The notes beneath the pieces are model-generated. The model made no database searches and was not told the origin of the DNA. It saw nothing but the letters and a program-made list of their open reading frames with translations. The position numbers and the translations under genes are program-made. This document shows positions 17,373 through 25,746 of a stretch of DNA of 64,000 bases, in pieces (the first letter of the stretch is position 1; each line of letters begins with the position of its first letter). This DNA comes from Rhodovastum sp963709085 (GTDB taxonomy: Bacteria; Pseudomonadota; Alphaproteobacteria; Acetobacterales; Acetobacteraceae), in contig CAVPVB010000007.1 in NCBI GenBank assembly GCA_963709085.1, forward strand, positions 2,852,001 through 2,916,000, given 5' to 3'.

Positions 17373-19082
17373 GCGACCTCCGCCGAGAAGGTGGCGCGTG
17401 CCAGGGCGGCGGCGATGGCGGTCGGGTTGAACCGCCGCCATCGCGCCGCCACGTGCTGGTCAGGACGGATCAGGTAGGTGGTGCCGGGTTGCGCGTCATA
17501 GCGGTCGCGTGCCAGCCCGGCGGGATCGGCCAGCCAGGCGGCGCCGGTTGTTTCATCTGTGGCGGTTGTGTCGGCTGTGCCTGCTGTGCCGACGCGCACC
17601 ACCACGGTGCGGACCGGCACTGGCAGCGCCGCCAGGCGCTCCACCTCCCCGGGCGGTGGCGTTTCGTCGAATACCAGCGCGGTAAAGTCGAACCCCAGAT
17701 GGCGCAGCAGCCAGCTTTCCGCTCCGCCGTGGCGTTCCACCGGCGCGTCCATGCAGGGCGCCCCGGGCGGCACGCCGCCCCTGAACCGGTCCGGCGGATG
17801 GTCCGGCGTGGTCAGCGGCGACCCGGCATAGACCATCGGCTGCGACAGCCGGCCGCTGTTGATGAAGTCGCGCGCAAAGCTGAACCGGCTGGCCAGGTGC
17901 AAGGCGGCGTCCCGCAGGGCGCGCGCCATTGGCGAGCGCGGGGCAACGAACTCCGCCGCCTGCGCGGCGCAGCGCAGGTTCTCGTCGGCCGCCGCCACCC
18001 GCTCGTGGTCGTAGCTTGCCAGCAGCGCCGCCGGTGCCAGCCCGGCCAGCACCAGCCGCAGCTTCCAGCCCAGATTGTCGGCATCCTGCACGCCGGAATT
18101 GGCGCCGCGCGCCCCGAACGGCGAGACCTGATGCGCGGCATCGCCGGCGAACAGCACCCGCCCATGCACGAACCGCTCCAGCCGCCGGCACTGAAAAGTG
18201 TACACCTCAGCGGATTCCACCCGGAACACGGCCTGCTCACCCAGAATGCGGCGCAGCCGCGTGGCGACCCGCCCGGGCTGTTGCTCGGCCGCCGGGTCGG
18301 CGTACCAGCCCAGTTGCAGGTCGATGCGCCAGAGATTGTTGGCCTGGCGGTGCATCAGCACGGAGCGTTCCCGATGGAACGGCGGATCGAACCAGAACTG
18401 CCGCAGGTTCGGGAAATCGGCGTCGGTCGCGACATCGCAGATCAGGAAGCGGTCGCGGATGGTCTGGCCAATGAACTGCAGGCCGAGCTGGCGGCGCGCG
18501 ACCGACCGCGCGCCGTCGGCGGCGATCAGCCATTCGCATTGCAGCTCGGTACGGCCCCTCGGGCGTGTCCACCTGCAGGGCCACATGGTCCGGCGCCACG
18601 ATCAGGCCGATCAGCCGGTTGCGCCAGCGCAGCTCGATCCCGGCCAATTCGTGGGCGCGGGCGACCAATGCCTCCTCCAGCAGATATTGCTGGAGGTTGG
18701 TGAAGGCCGGCATCTTGTGGCCGGCCTCGGTCAGCAGGTCGAACTCGTAGACCAGGCGGTTATCGTGGTGCACCCAGCCGCACCGCCAGCCGACGCCCTG
18801 CGCCACCACCGCCTCGCCGACGCCCAGCCGGTCCCAGACCTCCAGCGTTCGTTTCGCATAGCACACCGCCCGCGAGCCGGGGCTGACGGTGTCGCCATCG
18901 TCCAGCAGCACCACCGGCACGCCGTGCAGCGCGAGGTCGATGGCCATGCTCAGACCGGTCGGGCCGGCGCCCACCACGACCACCGGGCGCCGCACCGGCG
19001 CCGGCCCATCCTGGCCGCTGGATGCGTCCTGATCGGTGGATCGCCGGTAGCCGAAGGTCGGACGGATGTGCGGAATCGCCAT
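17369..19082 (-). CDS. FAD-dependent aromatic hydroxylase (MhpA-like), frameshifted
   Basis: Class A flavoprotein monooxygenase of about 570 residues after repair. From ATG 19082 the first frame carries the dinucleotide motif VVVVGAGPTGLSMAIDLALH; near 18553 the frame changes and continues CEWLIAADGARS (DG motif) and VLFAGDAAHQVSPFGARGAN (GD motif), then a long C-terminal domain. These three motifs define the family, which hydroxylates phenolic rings using NAD(P)H and O2; closest in style to 3-(3-hydroxyphenyl)propionate hydroxylase and PheA/TfdB-like enzymes. The DUF2783 gene overlaps its end and a MarR regulator is divergent, suggesting induction by an aromatic ligand. Confidence 0.85.
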
Positions 19083-19259
19083 GCGCAGTCCTGACGGTTC
19101 GGAAGAAACTATGTGCGACGCGGATGACCCGGTTATCGCCGGCAACAAATACCAACCGGTTAAGGTCATGCATGCGGCATTGCGGTGCGCCAGGACGCCG
19201 GTATCATTCTTGTTTCAAGGCGCACGGAATGAATCGGCGCGTACCAGTGGGGTAGCAGC
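19083..19259. promoter_or_regulatory. Divergent control region, hydroxylase / MarR
   Basis: The 177 bases between two divergent starts should hold both promoters and, by family precedent, a MarR operator. The only exact palindrome I see is AACCGGTT (about 19154-19161). It is short, so operator assignment is tentative. Confidence 0.35.
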
Positions 19260-19778
19260 ATGGCATCTTCGACCCGACCGAGGGCCGCGGCAAAGGCGTC
19301 GCCGCCCGAAGGCGTGCTGGTCCTGGAAGAGTTCCTACCCTATCGGCTGAACGTGCTGGCCACCATCGTCAGCCAGGGTTTCGCGCGGCTCTATTCCGAG
19401 CGGTTCGGCATCAGCATTCCGGAATGGCGGGTTATCGCCATGCTGGGGCAACATCGTACCCTGACCTCGAAGGCGATCGGCGAGCGCACCCATATGCACA
19501 AAACCATGGTGTCGCGCGCGGTGACCGATCTGGAGCGGCATGGCCTGCTGTCGCGCCTGCCAAACCGGGAGGACAAGCGGGAGGCGTTCCTGTCGCTTAC
19601 GGATGCCGGCCGGCGCGTCTATGCCGAGATCGTGCCGCTGGCGCATGATTACGCGGCGCGCCTGACCGCCGAACTGTCCGAAGCGGACCGCGCGGCATTC
19701 GACCGGATCGTCGCGTTGCTGCGGGAGCGCTCCGGTGTCATTTTTGCTCAGGAACAGAATGATAACGGGGCGGGGTGA
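19260..19778 (+). CDS. MarR family transcriptional regulator
   Basis: 172 residues with a winged helix-turn-helix: IPEWRVIAMLGQHRTLTSKAIGERTHMHKTMVSRAVTDLERHGLL, with the wing LSRLPNREDKREAFLSLT. MarR dimers usually repress a divergent catabolic or efflux gene and release DNA when an aromatic ligand binds. The divergent FAD hydroxylase is the natural target. The start at 19260 gives a ~30-residue basic/Ala-rich leader before the domain, longer than usual; a later start is possible. Its 3' end converges with YjbQ. Confidence 0.9.
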   Translation: MASSTRPRAAAKASPPEGVLVLEEFLPYRLNVLATIVSQGFARLYSERFGISIPEWRVIAMLGQHRTLTSKAIGERTHMHKTMVSRAVTDLERHGLLSRLPNREDKREAFLSLTDAGRRVYAEIVPLAHDYAARLTAELSEADRAAFDRIVALLRERSGVIFAQEQNDNGAG

Positions 19779-19813
19779 GCTGACGCGGGTTCACGCCCGG
19801 CCGGCAACAAGCC

Positions 19814-20233
19814 TCAGGCACCGATGAGGTGCAGCACCACCTCGCGGCGATGCGCCGCCATGCGGTGTTCCCACAGATAGATACCCTGCCAGGTGCCCAG
19901 CACCGGCCGCCCCTGCGCAACCGGGACGGAAAGCTGGGTCTGGGTGAGGGCGGCGCGGATATGGGCGGGCATGTCGTCCGGCCCCTCGGCATCATGCACG
20001 TAGCGCCCGGGTGTCTCGGGCACGAGGCGGGCAAAGAATGTCTCCAGGTCGGTGCGCACGTCAGGGTCGGCGTTCTCCTGCACCAACAGGGAGGCCGAGC
20101 TGTGCCGGCACCACAGCGTCAGCAGGCCGGTGGCGGCGCCGGCAGCGGCGACGAAACGGCGCACCGGCGCGGTAATCTCGACCAGGCCGCGCCCGCCGGT
20201 GTCCACAATCAGGGTCTCCAGCGTCTGTTTCAT
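19814..20233 (-). CDS. YjbQ family protein (UPF0047), copy 1
   Basis: 139 residues. Hallmarks of the YjbQ/UPF0047 family are LLTLWCRHSSASLLVQENAD, the His cluster region and QGIYLWEHR. The family is annotated as secondary thiamine-phosphate synthase from complementation data, but its native role is uncertain. A second, divergent member lies at 40206-40628. Converges on the MarR gene with a 35-base gap. Confidence 0.88.
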   Translation of the reverse strand: MKQTLETLIVDTGGRGLVEITAPVRRFVAAAGAATGLLTLWCRHSSASLLVQENADPDVRTDLETFFARLVPETPGRYVHDAEGPDDMPAHIRAALTQTQLSVPVAQGRPVLGTWQGIYLWEHRMAAHRREVVLHLIGA

Positions 20234-20328
20234 GCGGCCTCTTTATCGGCACAATCTTTGCATAGAACCCTTCGCCGCATGTAGTTCGCGCTTGCCCAGG
20301 CGGGCACGCCAGAGGAGAATGACCGATC

Positions 20329-21066
20329 ATGTCAACCACTCAGACCCTCGTGCTGACCGGCGCCAGCCGTGGTATCGGTCATGCGACCGCCCGCACCTTC
20401 TCCGAAGACGGCTGGCGCGTCATCACCATCTCGCGCCAGGCTTTCTCGCCGCGCTGCCCCTGGGCGGGCGGGCCGCAGGACCATGTGCAGTGCGACATCG
20501 GCGATCCGGCCTCGCTGGAGGCCGGCATCGCCGAGATCCGCGCCCGCCTGCCCGAGGGGCGGCTGGACGCGCTGATCAACAATGCCGGCATCTCGCCGAA
20601 GGGTCCGCAAGGGTCGCGACTCGGCGCCCTCGACTCCGACCGCGACATCTGGAACGCGGTGTTCAGCGTCAACATCTTCGCCGTCGCCCTGCTGGCGCGC
20701 GGGCTGATCGACGTGCTGTCGGAAGCGCAGGGCGCGATCGTCAATGTCACCTCCATCGCCGGCTCGCGGGTGCACCCTTATGCCGGCGCCGCCTATGCCT
20801 GCTCCAAGGCGGCGCTGCTGACGCTGACGCGGGAGATGGCGGCCGAGTTCGCGCCGCACGGCGTTCGGGTGAACGCCATCAGCCCCGGTGAGATCGACAC
20901 CGCCATCCTCTCCCCCGGCACCGCCGCCTTCGCCGAGCGCGAAGTGCCGATGCGACGGCTGGGCCGGCCCGAAGAGGTGGCGGACGCCATCCGCTACCTG
21001 TGCAGCCCGCAGGCCAGTTACGTCACCGGCACCGAACTGCACATCAACGGCGGTCAACACGTCTGA
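20329..21066 (+). CDS. SDR family oxidoreductase
   Basis: 245 residues. Rossmann motif TGASRGIG (~12-19), NNAG in LINNAGISPKG, catalytic Ser-Tyr-Lys in VTSIAGS...YACSKAALL, and C-terminal GTELHINGGQHV. Classical SDR using NAD(P)H; the substrate cannot be read from sequence. ATG 20329 follows GAGGAGAATG. It shares its 3' intergenic space, which contains a long inverted repeat and a triple tandem repeat, with a convergent small gene. Confidence 0.88.
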   Translation: MSTTQTLVLTGASRGIGHATARTFSEDGWRVITISRQAFSPRCPWAGGPQDHVQCDIGDPASLEAGIAEIRARLPEGRLDALINNAGISPKGPQGSRLGALDSDRDIWNAVFSVNIFAVALLARGLIDVLSEAQGAIVNVTSIAGSRVHPYAGAAYACSKAALLTLTREMAAEFAPHGVRVNAISPGEIDTAILSPGTAAFAEREVPMRRLGRPEEVADAIRYLCSPQASYVTGTELHINGGQHV

Positions 21067-21154
21067 CCGTCAGGCAATCAAGGATCGCATAGGGAAGAAG
21101 ACGCCGGCGGATTTTCAAACGACGCTTCTCTATGCGATCCCTGCATGCTGACGG
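21067..21154. repeat. Long interrupted inverted repeat between convergent genes
   Basis: Two nested pairs: outer CCGTCAG (21067-21073) with CTGACGG (21148-21154), and inner GGATCGCATAGGGAAG (21082-21097) with CTTCTCTATGCGATCC (21125-21140), one mismatch, around a 27-base loop. It begins right at the SDR stop. Could be a bidirectional terminator or a decayed small mobile element. Confidence 0.6.
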
Positions 21155-21178
21155 TAATCAACCTGCGTCAGGTGCATT

Positions 21179-21223
21179 GTTTCAGATGAGCCGGTTTCAG
21201 ATAAGGCGGTTTCAGATAGGGCG
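21179..21223. repeat. Triple 15-base tandem repeat
   Basis: Three consecutive units, GTTTCAGATGAGCCG, GTTTCAGATAAGGCG and GTTTCAGATAGGGCG, lying just before the 3' end of the convergent small gene. Each unit differs at two or three positions from the others. Confidence 0.75.
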
Positions 21224-21234
21224 GGCACCGACCG

Positions 21235-21582
21235 TCATTTCCCGTCCGGCTGCTGCAGCGCCGCCATCGCCTCCCAGACCTCGTGGTAGATCTGCTCGCG
21301 GGCGTAGCCCATCCGGTGGGCAACCTCGCTTTTGAAGTTGGCGTAGTCGATGTCGAGCGCGATGCGGCCAAGCGCCGCGGCCAGATCGGCCTTGGCGACG
21401 CGGGCGCGCCAGGCATAGTCGCGCTCCGGTGAGGCCTCGATCTCACCCAGTTCCGGCAGGTACTTCGCCCGCAGCGCGGCAAGATCACCGCGTACCCGGG
21501 CGCGCACGGTGAGCGTGCCAGGGCCGCGGTCGTCGGGTTTCTCCACGATGCTGAAGAAGCCGAAAGTGGTCACCAGCCACAT
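21235..21582 (-). CDS. Conserved hypothetical protein
   Basis: 115 residues beginning WLVTTFGFFSIVEKPDDRG and containing LTVRARVRGDLAALRAKYLP and ALDIDYANFKSEV. I recognise this as a widespread, uncharacterised family of ~110-residue proteins that start almost identically in unrelated bacteria. No catalytic motif can be named; the alternation of short strands and helices suggests a small alpha/beta domain. Start ATG 21582 is where the family sequence begins. Confidence 0.72.
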   Translation of the reverse strand: MWLVTTFGFFSIVEKPDDRGPGTLTVRARVRGDLAALRAKYLPELGEIEASPERDYAWRARVAKADLAAALGRIALDIDYANFKSEVAHRMGYAREQIYHEVWEAMAALQQPDGK

Positions 21583-21731
21583 GGTCGCACCTCGCGCGGG
21601 TCAGCGCCGGCCGGGACATCCCCGGACGGGACGTGGGTATAGCACTGTTTCAAAGCGATGCCGCCGTGTCACCCAAGTGTACATTCCAATCGTCCCTTCC
21701 ACTGGACGCATGGCATCGCTACCTGTCACGC

Positions 21732-24125
21732 ATGCGTATTACCCCCCGCCTTCCCCGCCACGCCGTGCGTCTGCTGTTCGGCCTGGCGGCCGCACTGGAA
21801 CTGCTGGCCGCGTCGGCGGCGGTGGCGGTGCTGTGGATGACCCTGCCCGGCGGCGACCTGCAGGCCCGCCTGCCCGGACTGGCGGCGCCGGCGAGCGTGG
21901 AGATCGACCCCGACGGTATCCCGCATATCCGCGCCGGCAGCGCCGAGGACGCCGCCGAGGTGCTGGGTTTTGTCCATGCGCGCGACCGGTTGGCGCAGAT
22001 GGACCTGATGCGGCGCGCCGCCAGCGGCCAGTTGTCCGAGATCGCCGGGCCGGCCACGCTGCCGCTCGACCGGATGATGCGAACGCTCGGGCTGCGGATG
22101 CGGGCGGAGGCCGACTACCCTACCCTGCCGGCCGACACGAAAGCGATTCTGGAGGCCTATGGGCGCGGGGTGAACGCCTGGATCGCCGCCCGCGGACGCT
22201 TCGCCGCCGCCGAGTTTCTTCTGCTGGGCGCGCCGCGCCCGTGGACGCCGGTGGACAGCCTGCTCTGGGGCCGCACCATGGGGATGTCGCTGGCCGGCAA
22301 CTGGCGGGCCGAGCTGGCGCGGCTTTCCCTCACTGGCCAGGTGCCTGATACGGTCATCGAGGCGCTGTGGCCCCGCGACGCCGGCGGCGCGGGGCAGCCG
22401 CAAGCGGCACTGGCACCGGCACTGGCGCCTGCCCCGGACCCGGCATCGGCTGGGGTGGCGGCGCGGCTCGCCGCCGTGCTGCCCAGTTTCCCCGACCGCT
22501 TCACCCTGCCCGCCACCGCCAGCAATGAATGGGCGGTGGACGGGCGGCACAGTGAAAGCGGCGCCCCCATGCTGGCCGGCGACCCGCATCTGGCGTTCGG
22601 CCTGCCCGGCATCTGGTACCTCGCCCGCATCGACACGCCGGAGGGCACGCTGGCCGGCGCCACCGCCCCGGGCGTGCCGTTCATGGTGCTGGGCCGCAAC
22701 AGCCACATCGCCTGGACCTTCACCACCACCGGCGCCGATACCCAGGACCTGTTCATTGAGACGCCGTCCGGCCCGGATGCCTATCTGACCCCGGAGGGCC
22801 CGCGCCCCTACACCGTGCGGAACGAGACCATCCATGTGCGCGGCGCCGCCGACGAGGTGCTGCCGGTGCGCGAGACGCGGCACGGGCCGGTGATCAGCGA
22901 TCTGGTCGGGCAATCAAGCACAGGTGGGGCGAGCACAGGTGGCGCCGGAATTGTGCTGGCGCTGGCGGCGGCCAACCTCCAGTCGGGCGACGCCGCGCCG
23001 GGGCTGCTGGCGCTCAACCGCGCCGCCAGCGTGGCCGAGGCCGGACGCACCGCGCCGCTGATCACCGCGCCGGTGCAGAACCTGCTGGTGGCGGACCGCC
23101 AGGGCATCGGCCTGTTCGTCACCGGGCGGGTGCCGCTGCGCCGCGCCGGCGACGGCAGCCGGCCGGTGCCGGGATCAGATGGCAGCCACGACTGGACCGG
23201 CTTCGCCAGCGGCGACGCCCTGCCGCAGGTGGTGGCGCCGGCCAGCGGGCGGCTGATAAACGCCAATGAGCGCATCGCCCCGCCCGATTTTCCGGTTTTT
23301 CTTGGTCGCGACTGGTTCGACGACGCCCGCGCCCGGCGCATCCGCGAATTGCTCGACCGGCCCGGCCGGTTCACCCTGGCTGATTTCGCCGCCATGGCGG
23401 TCGATACGGTCGATCTGGTGGCGCGCGACCTGCTGCCCCGCCTGCGTGCCGTGCGCCCGCCCGCCGGGCTGCCCGGCGAGGCCCTGGCCCTGCTGGAGGA
23501 CTGGGACGGCAGCACCGACGCCGAGCTGCCGCAACCGCTCATCTTCAATGCCTGGATGCTGCACCTCTACCACGACATCCTGGTGCGCTCCGGCGTGCCG
23601 CAGAGTGCCATGGCGGCGGCGGCGCCCTGGACGGGGCTGATCCCGAACGCGCTTACGTCCGAAGGCAACGTGCTGTGCCGCGGCAATTGCGATGCGCTGC
23701 TGCCGGTCGCGCTGGAACAGGCGGTGGCTGAGCTGGCGACGCGGTTCGGGCCCGATCCCGCCGCCTGGCGCTGGGGAGCGGCGCACCAGGTGGTGTTCGC
23801 CAACCCGCTGCTCAGCGCCATCCCGCTGCTGGGGCGGCTCACTGAAATCCGCCTCGCCGTCCCCGGCGACGATTCCACGCTGTTCCGCACCGGCCTGCGG
23901 CCGGGCTCGTTCGAGGCGGCGCATGGCGCCTCGTTCCGCGACGTTTACGATCTTGCCGACCTGGAGCGCAGCCTGTTCGTGGTGGCACCGGGGCAGTCCG
24001 GCCACCTGCTGAGCCCGCTCGCCGGCAATTTCGTCCAGCGCTGGCATGATGGCGGGATGATCATGATCCCGGCCCGGCCCGACACGGTGGCCGCCCGCCT
24101 GACCCTGACGCCCGGAGAGAGGTAA
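21732..24125 (+). CDS. Penicillin acylase family protein
   Basis: 797-residue Ntn hydrolase precursor. N-terminal membrane/signal helix (LLFGLAAALELLAASAAVAVL), alpha-chain region with HIRAGSAEDAAEVLGFVHARDRLAQMDL, then Ser264 in TASNEWAV, the predicted autocatalytic cleavage site and nucleophile that becomes the beta-chain N-terminus; the SGAPMLAGDPHL segment follows as in the family. Substrates in this family range from beta-lactams to N-acyl homoserine lactones and other acyl amides; which applies is unknown. Start ATG 21732 gives a proper signal. Its stop overlaps the start of the RDD gene (TAATG). Confidence 0.9.
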   Translation: MRITPRLPRHAVRLLFGLAAALELLAASAAVAVLWMTLPGGDLQARLPGLAAPASVEIDPDGIPHIRAGSAEDAAEVLGFVHARDRLAQMDLMRRAASGQLSEIAGPATLPLDRMMRTLGLRMRAEADYPTLPADTKAILEAYGRGVNAWIAARGRFAAAEFLLLGAPRPWTPVDSLLWGRTMGMSLAGNWRAELARLSLTGQVPDTVIEALWPRDAGGAGQPQAALAPALAPAPDPASAGVAARLAAVLPSFPDRFTLPATASNEWAVDGRHSESGAPMLAGDPHLAFGLPGIWYLARIDTPEGTLAGATAPGVPFMVLGRNSHIAWTFTTTGADTQDLFIETPSGPDAYLTPEGPRPYTVRNETIHVRGAADEVLPVRETRHGPVISDLVGQSSTGGASTGGAGIVLALAAANLQSGDAAPGLLALNRAASVAEAGRTAPLITAPVQNLLVADRQGIGLFVTGRVPLRRAGDGSRPVPGSDGSHDWTGFASGDALPQVVAPASGRLINANERIAPPDFPVFLGRDWFDDARARRIRELLDRPGRFTLADFAAMAVDTVDLVARDLLPRLRAVRPPAGLPGEALALLEDWDGSTDAELPQPLIFNAWMLHLYHDILVRSGVPQSAMAAAAPWTGLIPNALTSEGNVLCRGNCDALLPVALEQAVAELATRFGPDPAAWRWGAAHQVVFANPLLSAIPLLGRLTEIRLAVPGDDSTLFRTGLRPGSFEAAHGASFRDVYDLADLERSLFVVAPGQSGHLLSPLAGNFVQRWHDGGMIMIPARPDTVAARLTLTPGER

Positions 24126-24670
24126 TGATCACCCATTACGTGCCAGCCGTCCCGGCGATTGATCCCTCCCGGGTGGAGGACTGGCTGACCCGGGAGGTGC
24201 TGGTCCGCCGGGTGCTGGGGTTCCTGGTCGATCTCCTGCTGATCGGCGCGATCGTGGCCGGGCTGTGGGCGGGGCTGCTGCTGTTCGGCCTGCTGACGCT
24301 CGGCCTCGGCTTCCCGCTGCTCGGGCTGCTGCCGGCGGTGCCGCCGCTGTACCATTTCCTGTTCCTGGCGAGCCCGCTCTCGGCCACGCCCGGGCAGGCG
24401 CTGATGGGGCTGGTGGTGCGGCGCAATGCCGATCTCGGCCGGCCGGACGTGCTGGAGGCGCTGGTGAGCGTGGTCGGCTTCTATGTCACGCTGGCGCTCG
24501 GGGCGGTATTGCTGGTGGTGGCGCTGCTGACCACCCGCAAGCGCACCCTGCACGATTTGGCGTCCGGACTGGTGGTTGTACGGGCCGAAGTACTCGCAAA
24601 CGTGACACAACCATTGACGCCGCCCGGGGGGGACTGGAACATGCGTTCGGGAGGTTTTCCGAACGCATGA
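24125..24670 (+). CDS. RDD family membrane protein
   Basis: 181 residues. The RDD hallmark is present: R in VRRVLGFLVDLLLIG (Arg, then Asp in the first helix) and a further Arg/Asp in the loop region KRTLHDLASGLVVV. Three to four membrane helices. Family function is mostly unknown, with suggestions of transport. It overlaps penicillin acylase upstream (1 base) and arginyltransferase downstream (ATGA), so the three are co-translated, although a functional link is not obvious. Confidence 0.88.
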   Translation: MITHYVPAVPAIDPSRVEDWLTREVLVRRVLGFLVDLLLIGAIVAGLWAGLLLFGLLTLGLGFPLLGLLPAVPPLYHFLFLASPLSATPGQALMGLVVRRNADLGRPDVLEALVSVVGFYVTLALGAVLLVVALLTTRKRTLHDLASGLVVVRAEVLANVTQPLTPPGGDWNMRSGGFPNA

Positions 24671-25443
24671 CATACAAGCCGCCGCGGCGTCCGCAATTCT
24701 TCTACACCACCGCCCCCCTGCCCTGCCCCTATGTGGGCGGGCGCACCGAGCGGAAGGTGGTGACCGAGATAACCGGGCCCGAATCCGACCAGTTGCACGA
24801 CCGTTTGTCGCGGGCGGGGTTCCGGCGCAGTCACAACATCGCCTATGCGCCGGTCTGCCCGGGCTGCAATGCCTGCATTCCGATCCGGGTGCGGGTGGCC
24901 GACTTCCAGCCCGACCGGACGCTGCGGCGCGTCCGCAAAGCCAATGCCGGGCTGGACGGGTTCGAGGTGCCGGCGCGCGCCACCGCCGAGCAGTTCCAGC
25001 TGTTCCAGCGCTACCAGCAGGACCGTCACCGCGACGGCGACATGGCCACCATGAGCTTCTACGACTACCGCGCCATGGTGGAGGACACCCCGATCAATAC
25101 CTTCATCACCGAGTTCCGCGATGAGGGCGACCGGCTGGTGGGGGCCTGCCTGACCGACCGGCTCGGCGACGGGCTATCGGCGGTCTATTCATTTTTCGCC
25201 CCCGAGCAGGAGCGGCGTTCGCTCGGCAGCTACACCATCCTGTGGCTGATCGAGCGCGCGCGCCGCGCCGGGATGCCATACGTCTATCTGGGCTACTGGG
25301 TGCCGGAGAGCCGCAAGATGGCCTACAAGGCGCGGTTCCGTCCCAGCGAGATTCTGGCCGGCGGCACCTGGCGGATGCTGACCGATACCGATACCGGCGT
25401 CCGCCCGGGGACCGACATGCTGGTGCCGCAGACCGCCGGTTAG
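24667..25443 (+). CDS. bpt: Aspartate/glutamate leucyltransferase or arginyltransferase (Ate1/Bpt family)
   Basis: 258 residues. Aminoacyl-tRNA:protein transferase that adds Leu (bacterial Bpt) or Arg to N-terminal acidic residues, marking proteins for ClpSAP degradation by the N-end rule. Visible features: PCPYVGGRTERKVVTEI, the Cys cluster YAPVCPGCNACIPIRV, FQRYQQDRHRDGDM and YLGYWVPESRKMAYKARFRP, all characteristic of the family. ATG 24667 overlaps the RDD stop. Length is normal (about 240-260). Confidence 0.93.
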   Translation: MTYKPPRRPQFFYTTAPLPCPYVGGRTERKVVTEITGPESDQLHDRLSRAGFRRSHNIAYAPVCPGCNACIPIRVRVADFQPDRTLRRVRKANAGLDGFEVPARATAEQFQLFQRYQQDRHRDGDMATMSFYDYRAMVEDTPINTFITEFRDEGDRLVGACLTDRLGDGLSAVYSFFAPEQERRSLGSYTILWLIERARRAGMPYVYLGYWVPESRKMAYKARFRPSEILAGGTWRMLTDTDTGVRPGTDMLVPQTAG

Positions 25444-25500
25444 CAACCTCCGGGCCGAAGCGGGCCAACTTGGTGCGCCCGCTGCCAACAGCTTGATCCC

Positions 25501-25520
25501 CAGCCGGGATGACCCGGCTG
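25501..25520 (+). terminator. Short GC-rich hairpin
   Basis: CAGCCGGG-atga-CCCGGCTG, a perfect 8-base stem with a 4-base loop 57 bases after the arginyltransferase stop and before the Sud/Kor promoter region. Probable terminator separating the two transcripts. Confidence 0.5.
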
Positions 25521-25633
25521 CGGGTCTGGTTCGACAGGCTCAGCCGCGCGCCCGACTAAGCCCCCCGACTAAGCCAGAAACCTGGCATCCCTCCGCCGGG
25601 AGCGGGAGACATGCCCGATGCGCATGTCGCTCC

Positions 25634-25647
25634 TTGATCCACATCAA
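25634..25647. promoter_or_regulatory. Perfect FNR/FixK-type box before Sud/Kor operon
   Basis: TTGATCCACATCAA is an exact match to TTGAT-N4-ATCAA, the binding site of FNR/ANR/FixK regulators that respond to low oxygen. Its centre is 106 bases before the sudB start and no other gene start lies nearby. A class II promoter would place transcription near 25682; the -10 there (CATTCG) is weak, as expected for an activated promoter. Confidence 0.7.
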
Positions 25648-25746
25648 GGTGTCGAATTCGAAATGATGACATTCGTTCCGGTCACATGGCAAGCGAACAG
25701 CCTGCCCGAGGTGCTGATCGCCTCGTGCTGAAGGGAGGAGGCACTG

